22,863 nt of DNA from an uncultured bacterium (GTDB taxonomy: Bacteria; Bacteroidota; Bacteroidia; Bacteroidales; Muribaculaceae). Where the stretch lies: contig CAMHGU010000014.1 in assembly GCA_946184715.1 (NCBI GenBank), positions 1 to 22,863 on the forward strand, written 5' to 3'. Of this stretch, positions 1 through 5,567 are shown one piece after another. A program made the translations under genes and the position numbers. Numbering within the stretch: position 1 is the stretch's first letter; the number at the start of each line of letters is the position of its first letter. The notes beneath the pieces were generated by a model that worked only from the letters and a program-made list of their open reading frames with translations, was not told the DNA's origin and made no database searches.

Positions 1-1
1 C

Positions 2-208
2 GAATTTCAGCTCCTCATCGACTATGCCGAGACGGCGCTCGTGGATAACGGCTCTGTCAATATCAAACTCGAAGGCTCTTGGTACTTCGGCAACGACGGC
101 CGCTTCGGCGCCTTCGCCGGCATCGGTGCAAGCGCGGGCAATCTCAAGCAGCACGACCCCACTTGGCACTTCATCTTCGATGTGGGTCTTGCCTACCGCT
201 TCTTCTGA
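2..208 (+). CDS. Outer-membrane beta-barrel protein, C-terminal fragment
   Basis: Partial gene entering from the left edge; only the last 68 residues are visible in an open frame that ends in TGA at 206-208. The residues alternate polar and hydrophobic with many Gly, Tyr, Phe and Trp, as in transmembrane beta-strands, and the protein ends in ...GLAYRFF. A terminal aromatic residue after such a strand is the usual recognition signal for the BAM assembly machinery, so an outer-membrane barrel is the natural reading. The specific family cannot be told from this tail. It lies 47 bases upstream of the lipoprotein gene on the same strand, and co-transcription of a barrel with a surface lipoprotein is common in Bacteroidales. 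Confidence 0.7.
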   Translation, partial: EFQLLIDYAETALVDNGSVNIKLEGSWYFGNDGRFGAFAGIGASAGNLKQHDPTWHFIFDVGLAYRFF

Positions 209-255
209 CACCTTTGATCGCAATTTATTCAATAACCATATAAATCACATTAACT

Positions 256-2004
256 ATGCGAAAATCAATCATTTACCGATTGGCGCTGCTTGTGGCGGTG
301 ATGCTGCCGCTCGCGCTCGCCTCGTGCAAAAAAGACGATCCTAACCCCGACAACGGCACGCCCGTGAAGCCCTCCACCGAGATCTCCGACCCCGAGGGTA
401 CCATCACGCTCTCGATGCGCAATGCCGATAGCGGCAAGACCTACCTCGACAATCAGTTCTACATCGACAATGAGAACTTCACCGGCGGCTACTTCGTAAG
501 CCTCGGTGAGGTGAAGGGCCTCGGCAACGTCTCGACCATTCCTCTCAAAGGGTGGAGCTCGCAGGTAGCCGTCATCCCGGGCAACGGTTATGTGGCTTAC
601 AATCCATCAAATTCAACCTTCTACCGTATCTATGTGGTGCAGGAGATTGTGAGCACTACTGGAGGCATTATCGGTGCTGAAATTAAATATCAAAAAGCGT
701 TTAAGGGTTCTGACGACACTTTGAGTTTGCTTACTACAATAGCGTCTATCTCGAGTTTTGGTGAGAGTAGTGAGGTGTTGTTCTCCAATACTAACCTTGT
801 GCCGTTTACAGCTACCTCTACAGAAGCTTGGTGCCACGTAGAAACCTGCTCCAGCTACGACTACTCGTTCATCACCAACGGCGTCTCGATCTCGTGCGAC
901 GAGAACCTCGACACGCAGCCCCGCTCGGCCACCGTCACCCTCACCACCGGCTACGGCAAGACGGCCACCATCGCCGTCACCCAAAGCGGCTCAGCCCCAT
1001 TCGTTAGTGTTAATATCGACAATTTACAAAGCTTACCATTTGCCGGTGGAACAGTTGATGTCAATTTCGGCACTAATATGGACGCTAATTCATTTATCGT
1101 AAGCGGCGCACCGGATTGGCTTACTGCCGAAGTAAATGTAGTAAATATAACTTCACGAGTGCGCTATATTGGCAAGCGAGCTGTTACAAAACAAACAGCC
1201 ACACAGTATGGCTACATCCGCCTAACTGCTCAGCCTAATACTGGAGATGAGCGAACTGCATCCATTTCTATAAAATCGAAAGATGGAAAAGCCACTGATA
1301 ACTTCTCAATCAATCAAGATGGTGCTTGGCTTGTAGCAGCGCAAATGAGTGATGAATATTATATTAAATATGATCCTTCTACGATAACAATTAAGATTCG
1401 GTCAAATCTTGATTATGAGGACTTAAACATATCCTCTTCTGATTGGATAAAGATTAATTTATCTGATAGGGAATACTATACTGGAGACTTAGACGCTATG
1501 CATAGGGGACCTTTCTATGAACTGACTTTGCGATTGTCGGTAGAAGAAAATGCTGAAGCTATCAATCGCACGGGATTCGTGAAAATACAGGCTGGTTCTA
1601 TTATATTAGGTACTATGATAGTACAAATTGACGAGATACCTGAACTCGATCCGCAATATTGGCAGTACATCTACATCATCGGCCAGCCCCAGGGCTGGGA
1701 CATCAACAGCGATGCCCTCAGCATCGTGGACCGCACGGGTAAAGGTATCTACACCGGCACCATCACCCTCGCCAACGGCACCGAGAACTACTTCCGCTTC
1801 TACACCGCCCTCGGCGACTGGGAATCGAACTCCATTGGTTACCAAGAGCCCGATGTAGGCACCGACATCACCGGCCTCTTCGTCGACGGCGTATATGAAG
1901 GCGCTGCAGTGGAAGGCAAGGGTAGCTGGGGCATCACTACCGATGGCACCTATGGCATAGAGTTTGACTTGCATCAGATGACTGTAAAGTTCACACGCCA
2001 ATAG
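256..2004 (+). CDS. Surface lipoprotein with BACON domains and a SusE/F-like C-terminal carbohydrate-binding module
   Basis: A 582-residue protein starting with a lipoprotein signal: basic start, hydrophobic core and lipobox LASC with the lipidated Cys at residue 24. KKDD follows at once and resembles the Bacteroidetes lipoprotein export signal, predicting display on the cell surface. Residues about 45-150 form an N-terminal beta domain (possibly DUF5036-like, unsure). Residues about 175-246 match a BACON domain, with the typical R-S-A-T-V-T-L strand and a closing VTQSG. Two further BACON-like repeats lie at about 250-355 and 360-460. Residues about 468-582 begin YIYIIGQPQGWD, like the glycan-binding modules of SusE/SusF. 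A glycan- or mucin-binding role is inferred; no catalytic motif was seen. GC content changes sharply in blocks along the gene. No ribosome binding site is visible, as is normal for this phylum. Confidence 0.85.
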   Translation: MRKSIIYRLALLVAVMLPLALASCKKDDPNPDNGTPVKPSTEISDPEGTITLSMRNADSGKTYLDNQFYIDNENFTGGYFVSLGEVKGLGNVSTIPLKGWSSQVAVIPGNGYVAYNPSNSTFYRIYVVQEIVSTTGGIIGAEIKYQKAFKGSDDTLSLLTTIASISSFGESSEVLFSNTNLVPFTATSTEAWCHVETCSSYDYSFITNGVSISCDENLDTQPRSATVTLTTGYGKTATIAVTQSGSAPFVSVNIDNLQSLPFAGGTVDVNFGTNMDANSFIVSGAPDWLTAEVNVVNITSRVRYIGKRAVTKQTATQYGYIRLTAQPNTGDERTASISIKSKDGKATDNFSINQDGAWLVAAQMSDEYYIKYDPSTITIKIRSNLDYEDLNISSSDWIKINLSDREYYTGDLDAMHRGPFYELTLRLSVEENAEAINRTGFVKIQAGSIILGTMIVQIDEIPELDPQYWQYIYIIGQPQGWDINSDALSIVDRTGKGIYTGTITLANGTENYFRFYTALGDWESNSIGYQEPDVGTDITGLFVDGVYEGAAVEGKGSWGITTDGTYGIEFDLHQMTVKFTRQ

Positions 2005-2014
2005 TTCGGCAGAA

Positions 2015-2060
2015 GGATGGCTTTCGTCAAGAGGCAGTGCGCCATCCATCGTTTTGATTT
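2015..2060 (+). terminator. Possible terminator of the lipoprotein gene
   Basis: Eleven bases after the stop codon, GGATGGC (2015-2021) pairs perfectly with GCCATCC (2041-2047) across a 19-base loop. A broken T-rich stretch follows (2052-2060). The loop is long and the T-run is interrupted, so this is only a plausible intrinsic terminator. Confidence 0.35.
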
Positions 2061-2125
2061 CTAATGGATTAGATTGGTTAAGCGCTTAATTCATTGACAA
2101 CTAAGTCATTAGAAAGGAGGGTAGG

Positions 2126-2297
2126 GGTGCCGGTGTGCGCTGAACCGGCACCGTCCGCCCGCGTTAGTGCTTGATTGCGGCGATGGCAACGTTCGGGTCG
2201 CGCTCTTTTATTCTCCGCAGTACTCCATAATAAAGTGAGCATCAGCGATTTATCGCCGTCAATCAAGCGAGGCCGCCTGCAAGAGGGCGGCCTTTTT
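2126..2297 (+). ncRNA. Candidate structured small RNA with its own terminator (unassigned family)
   Basis: Three helices lie in series. A 9-bp hairpin pairs 2126-2134 with 2144-2152 around a 9-base loop. A 16-bp helix pairs 2169-2184 (GCTTGATTGCGGCGAT) with 2252-2268, interrupted only by a bulged T at 2259. Inside it, after an asymmetric bubble (13 bases at 2185-2197 against 3 at 2249-2251), TCGC 2198-2201 pairs with GCGA 2245-2248 and GCTC 2202-2205 with GAGC 2237-2240, then an AT helix leads to the end loop. A GC terminator hairpin with TTTTT closes the unit at 2297. A long rod with an asymmetric bubble recalls 6S RNA, but I found no 6S consensus that settles it. The SRP RNA loop, the tmRNA start and the riboswitch cores I could recall are absent. 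It could also be a structured 3' region of the lipoprotein transcript. No good promoter was found. Confidence 0.4.
2271..2297 (+). terminator. Intrinsic terminator
   Basis: GGCCGCC (2271-2277) pairs perfectly with GGCGGCC (2286-2292) around an 8-base loop, followed directly by TTTTT (2293-2297). It points along the + strand only, since the other side has no T-run, and would end the candidate RNA upstream. Confidence 0.8.
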
Positions 2298-2321
2298 CTC
2301 CCTCCGTCACCCGCGTTTGAT

Positions 2322-2549
2322 CTCTACGGACTATCAAATCGTAGAGCGGCAAACGGGAATCTCTACGGACTATTAGGACTAAAGGACTTTCAAATTGCAA
2401 TACGCGTCAGCAGTCCTATAGTCCTAAAAGTCCGTAGAGCTTCACATCGTTGCGCCCGGCAAATTGGAATCTCTACGTACTATTTGGGCTAAAGGACTTT
2501 CGCATAGTAACACACGACAGTAGCCCCATAGTTCTTTAAGTCCGTAGAG
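2322..2549. repeat. Tandem AGTCC/CTCTACG palindromic repeats
   Basis: Two long palindromes sit 110 bases apart. Copy A has 28-base arms at 2361-2388 and 2412-2439 that match at 26 of 28 positions. Copy B has arms at 2471-2498 and 2522-2549 that pair at about 21 of 28 when G-T pairs are counted. Both start CTCTACG, end CGTAGAG and contain repeated AGTCC/GGACT words. Each left arm is preceded by a related 14-base spacer (2347-2360, 2457-2470). A short relative at 2322-2346 keeps only CTCTACG and CGTAGAG around an 11-base loop. The whole looks like a non-coding palindromic repeat family copied in tandem, with no transposase nearby. Confidence 0.75.
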
Positions 2550-2595
2550 CATAATAGGAGCGAATGTCATATCTGAGCGACTACGAGTAGAAGTG

Positions 2596-2708
2596 GGCCA
2601 GGTCGAAGACCTGCCGATGTCGTTAACACATTGTGCGGGGCATGCCGAAGGTATGTCTCGCACTGTGTAATCGGCGCGACCAAGAGACGGGCACGTCGAA
2701 GATGTGCC
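2596..2708. repeat. Three hairpins with GAA loops
   Basis: Three stems each close on the triloop GAA, at 2605-2607, 2647-2649 and 2698-2700. The first pairs 2596-2604 with 2608-2615 (8 bp, one bulge). The second pairs 2633-2646 with 2650-2663 without a break and continues to 2628/2668 past one mismatch. The third pairs 2690-2697 with 2701-2708. Stem sequences differ while pairing is kept, partly by G-T pairs, and GCCGATG follows the first and third stems. This is a REP-like or RNA-level repeat family of unknown role. Confidence 0.6.
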
Positions 2709-2943
2709 GATGCGGTTGAACTACGCACCGTAGCTGATAGGCGGCTTAATATAAGAAGAGTGCTGAACATCTCTGCGAATTAAGACTATTCGGAGGCAAT
2801 CTCAAATTACATATATATTATTTAACATAATATAAATTATGCCCCGAAAGTGTATTTTCCGGAGCTATTCGCACCTTTTCCCTAATTACCAAAACGAATA
2901 GGTATAGCCTCTTACCAATTTATGCCAATCTGAAGATGACTTC

Positions 2944-3095
2944 AACCACAGATTTTCGCAAATTTACACAGATTCTATAGTGATTTTCGTCAAAACCTCT
3001 CGTCCAAAATCAATGCTCTATTCCATGATAATCAGGGTCTAACTACAGATTTTCACAAATTTACACCGATTCTATAGCGTTTTATCGGCAAAACC
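2944..3095. repeat. Direct repeat pair of CACAGATT type
   Basis: Copies at 2944-2997 and 3041-3095 share about 54 bases with few differences (ACAGATTTTC, AAATTTACAC, GATTCTATAG and CAAAACC in the same order). Weaker similarity continues into the bases after each copy, so the unit is about 97 bases long. Similar CACAGATT/CACGGATT words are widespread intergenic repeats in Bacteroidetes. Confidence 0.7.
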
Positions 3096-3175
3096 ACTCG
3101 TCGCAAAGACAATCTTCCATTGTTAGTTAGAAACCACATCGGCCCAATTTCTATGTGCCGGCCGGCGTGACAGCT

Positions 3176-3207
3176 AATCCGTGGTAATCTGTGTAAATCC
3201 GTGGTTT
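3176..3207. repeat. Inverted CACGGATT-type repeat
   Basis: Read on the - strand, this stretch contains CCACGGATT, TTACACAGATT and CCACGGATT in series, so it is an inverted relative of the direct repeats at 2944-3095. Together they bound about 264 bases (2944-3207) like degenerate terminal inverted repeats. Confidence 0.6.
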
Positions 3208-3240
3208 ACTTCGGTAAGCACTCGCTATCTCGTCAATATC

Positions 3241-3268
3241 AGCCCTTTAGTCCCTTAAGTCAGTAGAT
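3241..3268. repeat. Solo arm of the AGTCC palindrome family
   Basis: This 28-base stretch matches the right arm of copy A (2412-2439) at about 21 of 28 positions, including TAGTCC, AAGTC and GTAGA in order. No partner arm was found nearby. Confidence 0.45.
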
Positions 3269-3333
3269 CTTACACACCACGCTCGCCGGCTATTATTGCA
3301 ATGCTTTATTAATCAGCGCGTTCCGATGTCGAT

Positions 3334-3364
3334 TTTGAAAAGCTTGCGGTTTGTAGTAATTTTG
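3334..3364 (+). promoter_or_regulatory. Bacteroidetes-type promoter of the sugar acetyltransferase
   Basis: A -33 element TTTG (3334-3337) and a -7 element TAATTTTG (3357-3364) are exactly 19 bases apart, a full match to the Bacteroidetes sigma-ABfr consensus. The predicted transcript starts near 3370, leaving a leader of nearly 100 bases. The leader contains ACTATT/AATAGT and a 14-base AT-only palindrome (3438-3451). Confidence 0.75.
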
Positions 3365-3467
3365 TGGTGGAATAACGCTAAAGCGGTGGCCGGCTATCGG
3401 CTATCACACTATTAATGCAATAGTTTAAGATTCATTATATAATATATTATAAATAAGGTGTTTACGT

Positions 3468-4022
3468 ATGACTGAAAGAGAAAAGATGCTCGCCGGTATG
3501 GAATATGACGCCAACGATCCGGAGCTGCTTGCCAAACTCGTGGTAACGCGCAAGGCATTGCAGAAGTTCAACGCCCTACCCGCCGACGACCTGGCCGGAA
3601 TGCGCGCCATCCTGAAAGGTCTATTAGGGCGCATTGCCGACGACGAAATCGCTATTAACCAGCCGTTTAGGTGTGATTACGGCAGCCAAATCAGCATAGG
3701 CCGCCGCTTCTTCGCCAATTTCAACCTCGTAATTCTCGACGAAGCTACCGTGGCTATCGGCGACGACTGTTTCATAGGCCCCAACGTGAGCATCTACACC
3801 GCCTGCCATAGCGTTGACCCGCAGCAGCGCAACACCCGCCGCGAGTGGGCCGAGCCTGTGACCATAGGCGATAACGTGTGGATAGGCGGTAGCGTCACCA
3901 TATTGCCGGGCGTCACCATAGGCGACAACACCACCATCGGTGCCGGCTCGGTGGTGACGCGCGACATCCCCGCCAACAGTGTGGCTGTGGGCAACCCCTG
4001 CAAGGTAATCCGAACGATATGA
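3468..4022 (+). CDS. Sugar O-acetyltransferase (maltose/galactoside acetyltransferase family)
   Basis: A 184-residue protein that would transfer acetyl from acetyl-CoA to a sugar hydroxyl in the cytoplasm. The first 50 residues are the helical N-terminal region typical of LacA/Maa (MTEREKMLAG...). The rest is a left-handed beta-helix built from hexapeptide repeats, for example VTIGDNVWIGGSVTILPGV around 131-149. PFRCDYG (66-72) and TACHSVD (111-117) match the acceptor site and the catalytic His (His114). The length is usual for the family and the protein looks complete. It has its own promoter and lies between non-coding stretches, so it is probably monocistronic. The acceptor cannot be told from sequence; annotators often call such genes maa or lacA. 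Confidence 0.92.
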   Translation: MTEREKMLAGMEYDANDPELLAKLVVTRKALQKFNALPADDLAGMRAILKGLLGRIADDEIAINQPFRCDYGSQISIGRRFFANFNLVILDEATVAIGDDCFIGPNVSIYTACHSVDPQQRNTRREWAEPVTIGDNVWIGGSVTILPGVTIGDNTTIGAGSVVTRDIPANSVAVGNPCKVIRTI

Positions 4023-4073
4023 GCCGACAATGCGCACTGTCGCTACAAGAATCGAGCTGCGCGCGAGAAATAC

Positions 4074-4135
4074 TTAAAAATATTTTAAAATAATTTTTAA
4101 TTCATTTTATAGATATTTCTGCGGCGCAAGCCGCA
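4074..4135. other. AT-only palindrome followed by a GCAA-loop hairpin
   Basis: After the acetyltransferase stop, TTAAAAAT (4074-4081) pairs with ATTTTTAA (4093-4100) around another AT palindrome. Next, TGCGGC (4120-4125) pairs with GCCGCA (4130-4135) around the GNRA tetraloop GCAA. Neither is followed by a clean T-run. They may mark the 3' end of the acetyltransferase transcript or the leader of the next gene. The rest of the 217-base gap shows only a 7-bp inverted repeat (ATGCCGT/ACGGCAT). Confidence 0.4.
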
Positions 4136-4239
4136 TCCCTGTGGCAGACTATGCCGTCCACGTGAATAGTTGAAGAACATGCTACGGCATCGTTGTTCCA
4201 TAGTATAATACAACTGTAGAAACCCTTTTATAAATAATT

Positions 4240-4419
4240 ATGGACCGACTTCCCGACGACCCCTTTATGCTCTATTCGGCAGTGAATATGCTGCTGCGCG
4301 ACCGCTATGCCACGCTCGATGAGCTTTGCGATGACCTGCATCTCGACCGCGCGCAGCTCGAAGCCAAACTCGCCGCCGCCGGCTTTGAATATTCGGCCGA
4401 GAACAATAGGTTTTGGTAA
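4240..4419 (+). CDS. DUF4250 family small protein
   Basis: A complete 59-residue frame from ATG to TAA. It begins MDRLPDDPFMLYSAVNMLLRD, continues with a YATLDELCDDLHLD segment and ends ENNRFW. This is the pattern of the DUF4250 family: a PxDPFML start, a VNMxLRD helix, a short winged-helix-like LDELCDDL segment and an ENNRF end. The size is normal for the family. Function is unknown; the fold suggests a helix-turn-helix-like module without proven DNA binding. The promoter of the following polyamine operon begins inside its last codons. Confidence 0.85.
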   Translation: MDRLPDDPFMLYSAVNMLLRDRYATLDELCDDLHLDRAQLEAKLAAAGFEYSAENNRFW

Positions 4420-4443
4420 TGGCACGGTTTTTCCGTAAATTTG
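4412..4443 (+). promoter_or_regulatory. Promoter of the agmatine deiminase operon
   Basis: TTTG (4412-4415), lying in the last codons of the DUF4250 gene, and TAAATTTG (4436-4443) are 20 bases apart and match the Bacteroidetes -33/-7 consensus. Transcription would start near 4450, so the ATG at 4451 is probably not the translation start of aguA. Confidence 0.65.
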
Positions 4444-4477
4444 CAATGCTATGGGATTAGTGTACCGACTTCGTGAT

Positions 4478-5563
4478 ATGTTTGCCGCCGACTTCCAGCA
4501 GGTGCGCGACTGGCCTATCGAGGCCGAATTGCCCATTATGGGGCTGCGCATGCCCGCCGAGTGGGAGCCGCAGGCCGGCGTGATGATGGCGTGGCCTCAC
4601 GCCGCCACCGATTGGGCGCCGATACTCGCCGAGGCGCAGCGCTGCTGGGTGGAGATTGCCGAGGCAATAGTGGCGAGCGAATATCTGATATGCATAGCCC
4701 CCGATACCGCGGAGCCGCGCGCCGCCCTATCCCACCTGCCGCAGGAGCGTATCATCTACGTAGCGTTGCCCACCAACGACACCTGGGCTCGCGATTTCGG
4801 CCCTATATGCCTCACCTCCGAAGGCGCCAACATCGTGGCCGACTTCCGCTTCAACGGTTGGGGCGAGAAATTCGCCGCGCAGCTCGACAATGCGGTCACC
4901 GCCCGAATGGCACAACTCGGCATCTTCAACGCCACACGGCGCGACGACCTCCGCTTCGTGCTCGAAGGAGGCTCTATCGAGAGCGATGGCAAAGGCACGA
5001 TAATGACCACCTCGCAGTGTCTTCTGGCACCGCATCGCAACCAGCCTATGACGCAAGCCGAGATAGAGCTGGCGCTCATCGACGGGCTCGGCGCGCAGCG
5101 GGTGCTATGGCTCAACCACGGCGCCATCGCCGGCGACGACACCGATGGACATATCGATACCCTCGCCCGCTTTGCCGATGAGCAAACCATCCTTTACGCC
5201 TACGACGAAGGCAATGAGGAATTGAGGCAGATGGAACGCCAGCTCCAAGCGCTGCACACCCCTAAAGGCAATCCTTACCGCCTCATCGCCCTACCCCAGC
5301 CCTCACCGCTCACCGACGAGGATGGACAACCGATGCCCGCCACCTACGCTAATTTCCTCATAATCAATGGCCGAGTGCTGGTGCCCACCTACGGACAGCC
5401 CGACGCCGACGCCGAGGCTTGCCGTCGCATCGCCGAGGCAATGCCCGACCGCGAGATTGTGGGCATCGACTGCCGCCCACTGATATGGCAGCACGGCTCG
5501 CTTCATTGTATGACGATGCAGCTGCCTCGGGGATTTATCAACTCTGACAAACTCTCTCATTGA
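4478..5563 (+). CDS. aguA: Agmatine deiminase (agmatine iminohydrolase)
   Basis: Hydrolyses agmatine to N-carbamoylputrescine and ammonia, the second step of the arginine-decarboxylase route to putrescine. The frame is open from an ATG at 4451. I chose 4478 because the promoter predicts a transcript start near 4450 and strong third-position GC begins about there; ATGs at 4538 and 4550, just before PAEWEPQ, are also possible. Counting from 4451, the guanidine-modifying-enzyme signature residues are present: PTNDTWARDFGP (Asp115), EGGSIE (Glu172), DTDGHIDT (Asp232, His234) and the catalytic Cys353 in HGSLHC near the C-terminus. Length fits the family. The stop lies 4 bases before aguB, the enzyme for the next step, which confirms the pathway assignment. 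Confidence 0.93.
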   Translation: MFAADFQQVRDWPIEAELPIMGLRMPAEWEPQAGVMMAWPHAATDWAPILAEAQRCWVEIAEAIVASEYLICIAPDTAEPRAALSHLPQERIIYVALPTNDTWARDFGPICLTSEGANIVADFRFNGWGEKFAAQLDNAVTARMAQLGIFNATRRDDLRFVLEGGSIESDGKGTIMTTSQCLLAPHRNQPMTQAEIELALIDGLGAQRVLWLNHGAIAGDDTDGHIDTLARFADEQTILYAYDEGNEELRQMERQLQALHTPKGNPYRLIALPQPSPLTDEDGQPMPATYANFLIINGRVLVPTYGQPDADAEACRRIAEAMPDREIVGIDCRPLIWQHGSLHCMTMQLPRGFINSDKLSH

Positions 5564-5567
5564 CAAT

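Larger units (their letters stand above)
2005..3467. other. Non-coding, repeat-rich stretch of about 1.46 kb
   Basis: No open frame here has convincing coding character. The short frames run through palindromes, have no family resemblance and change composition along their length. From left to right it holds a possible terminator, a candidate structured RNA with its own terminator, AGTCC palindromes, GAA-loop hairpins, an AT-rich stretch with no clear feature (about 2770-2940), CACAGATT-type repeats, a solo palindrome arm and a strong promoter. These are listed separately. Confidence 0.75.

Noticed and set aside
2126..2297. SRP RNA, tmRNA or RNase P RNA
   Set aside because: The GGAAGCA-type SRP loop, the tmRNA start sequence and the size and conserved core of RNase P are all absent.
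2175..2492. Open frame of 105 codons in the non-coding stretch
   Set aside because: It runs through the RNA candidate, the terminator and the palindromes, so its sequence is explained by those.
2567..2770. Short - strand frames across the GAA hairpins
   Set aside because: No start context, no domain and composition dictated by inverted repeats.
2944..3207. Complete insertion sequence
   Set aside because: No transposase frame and no clear terminal repeats or target duplication.
2322..3268. CRISPR array
   Set aside because: Repeats are few, unequal in spacing, palindromic over long arms and not separated by uniform spacers; no cas gene is present.
4561..5181. Open frame of 206 codons in another frame of aguA
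   Set aside because: Arg-rich translation with no domain, fully inside a gene with intact catalytic motifs.
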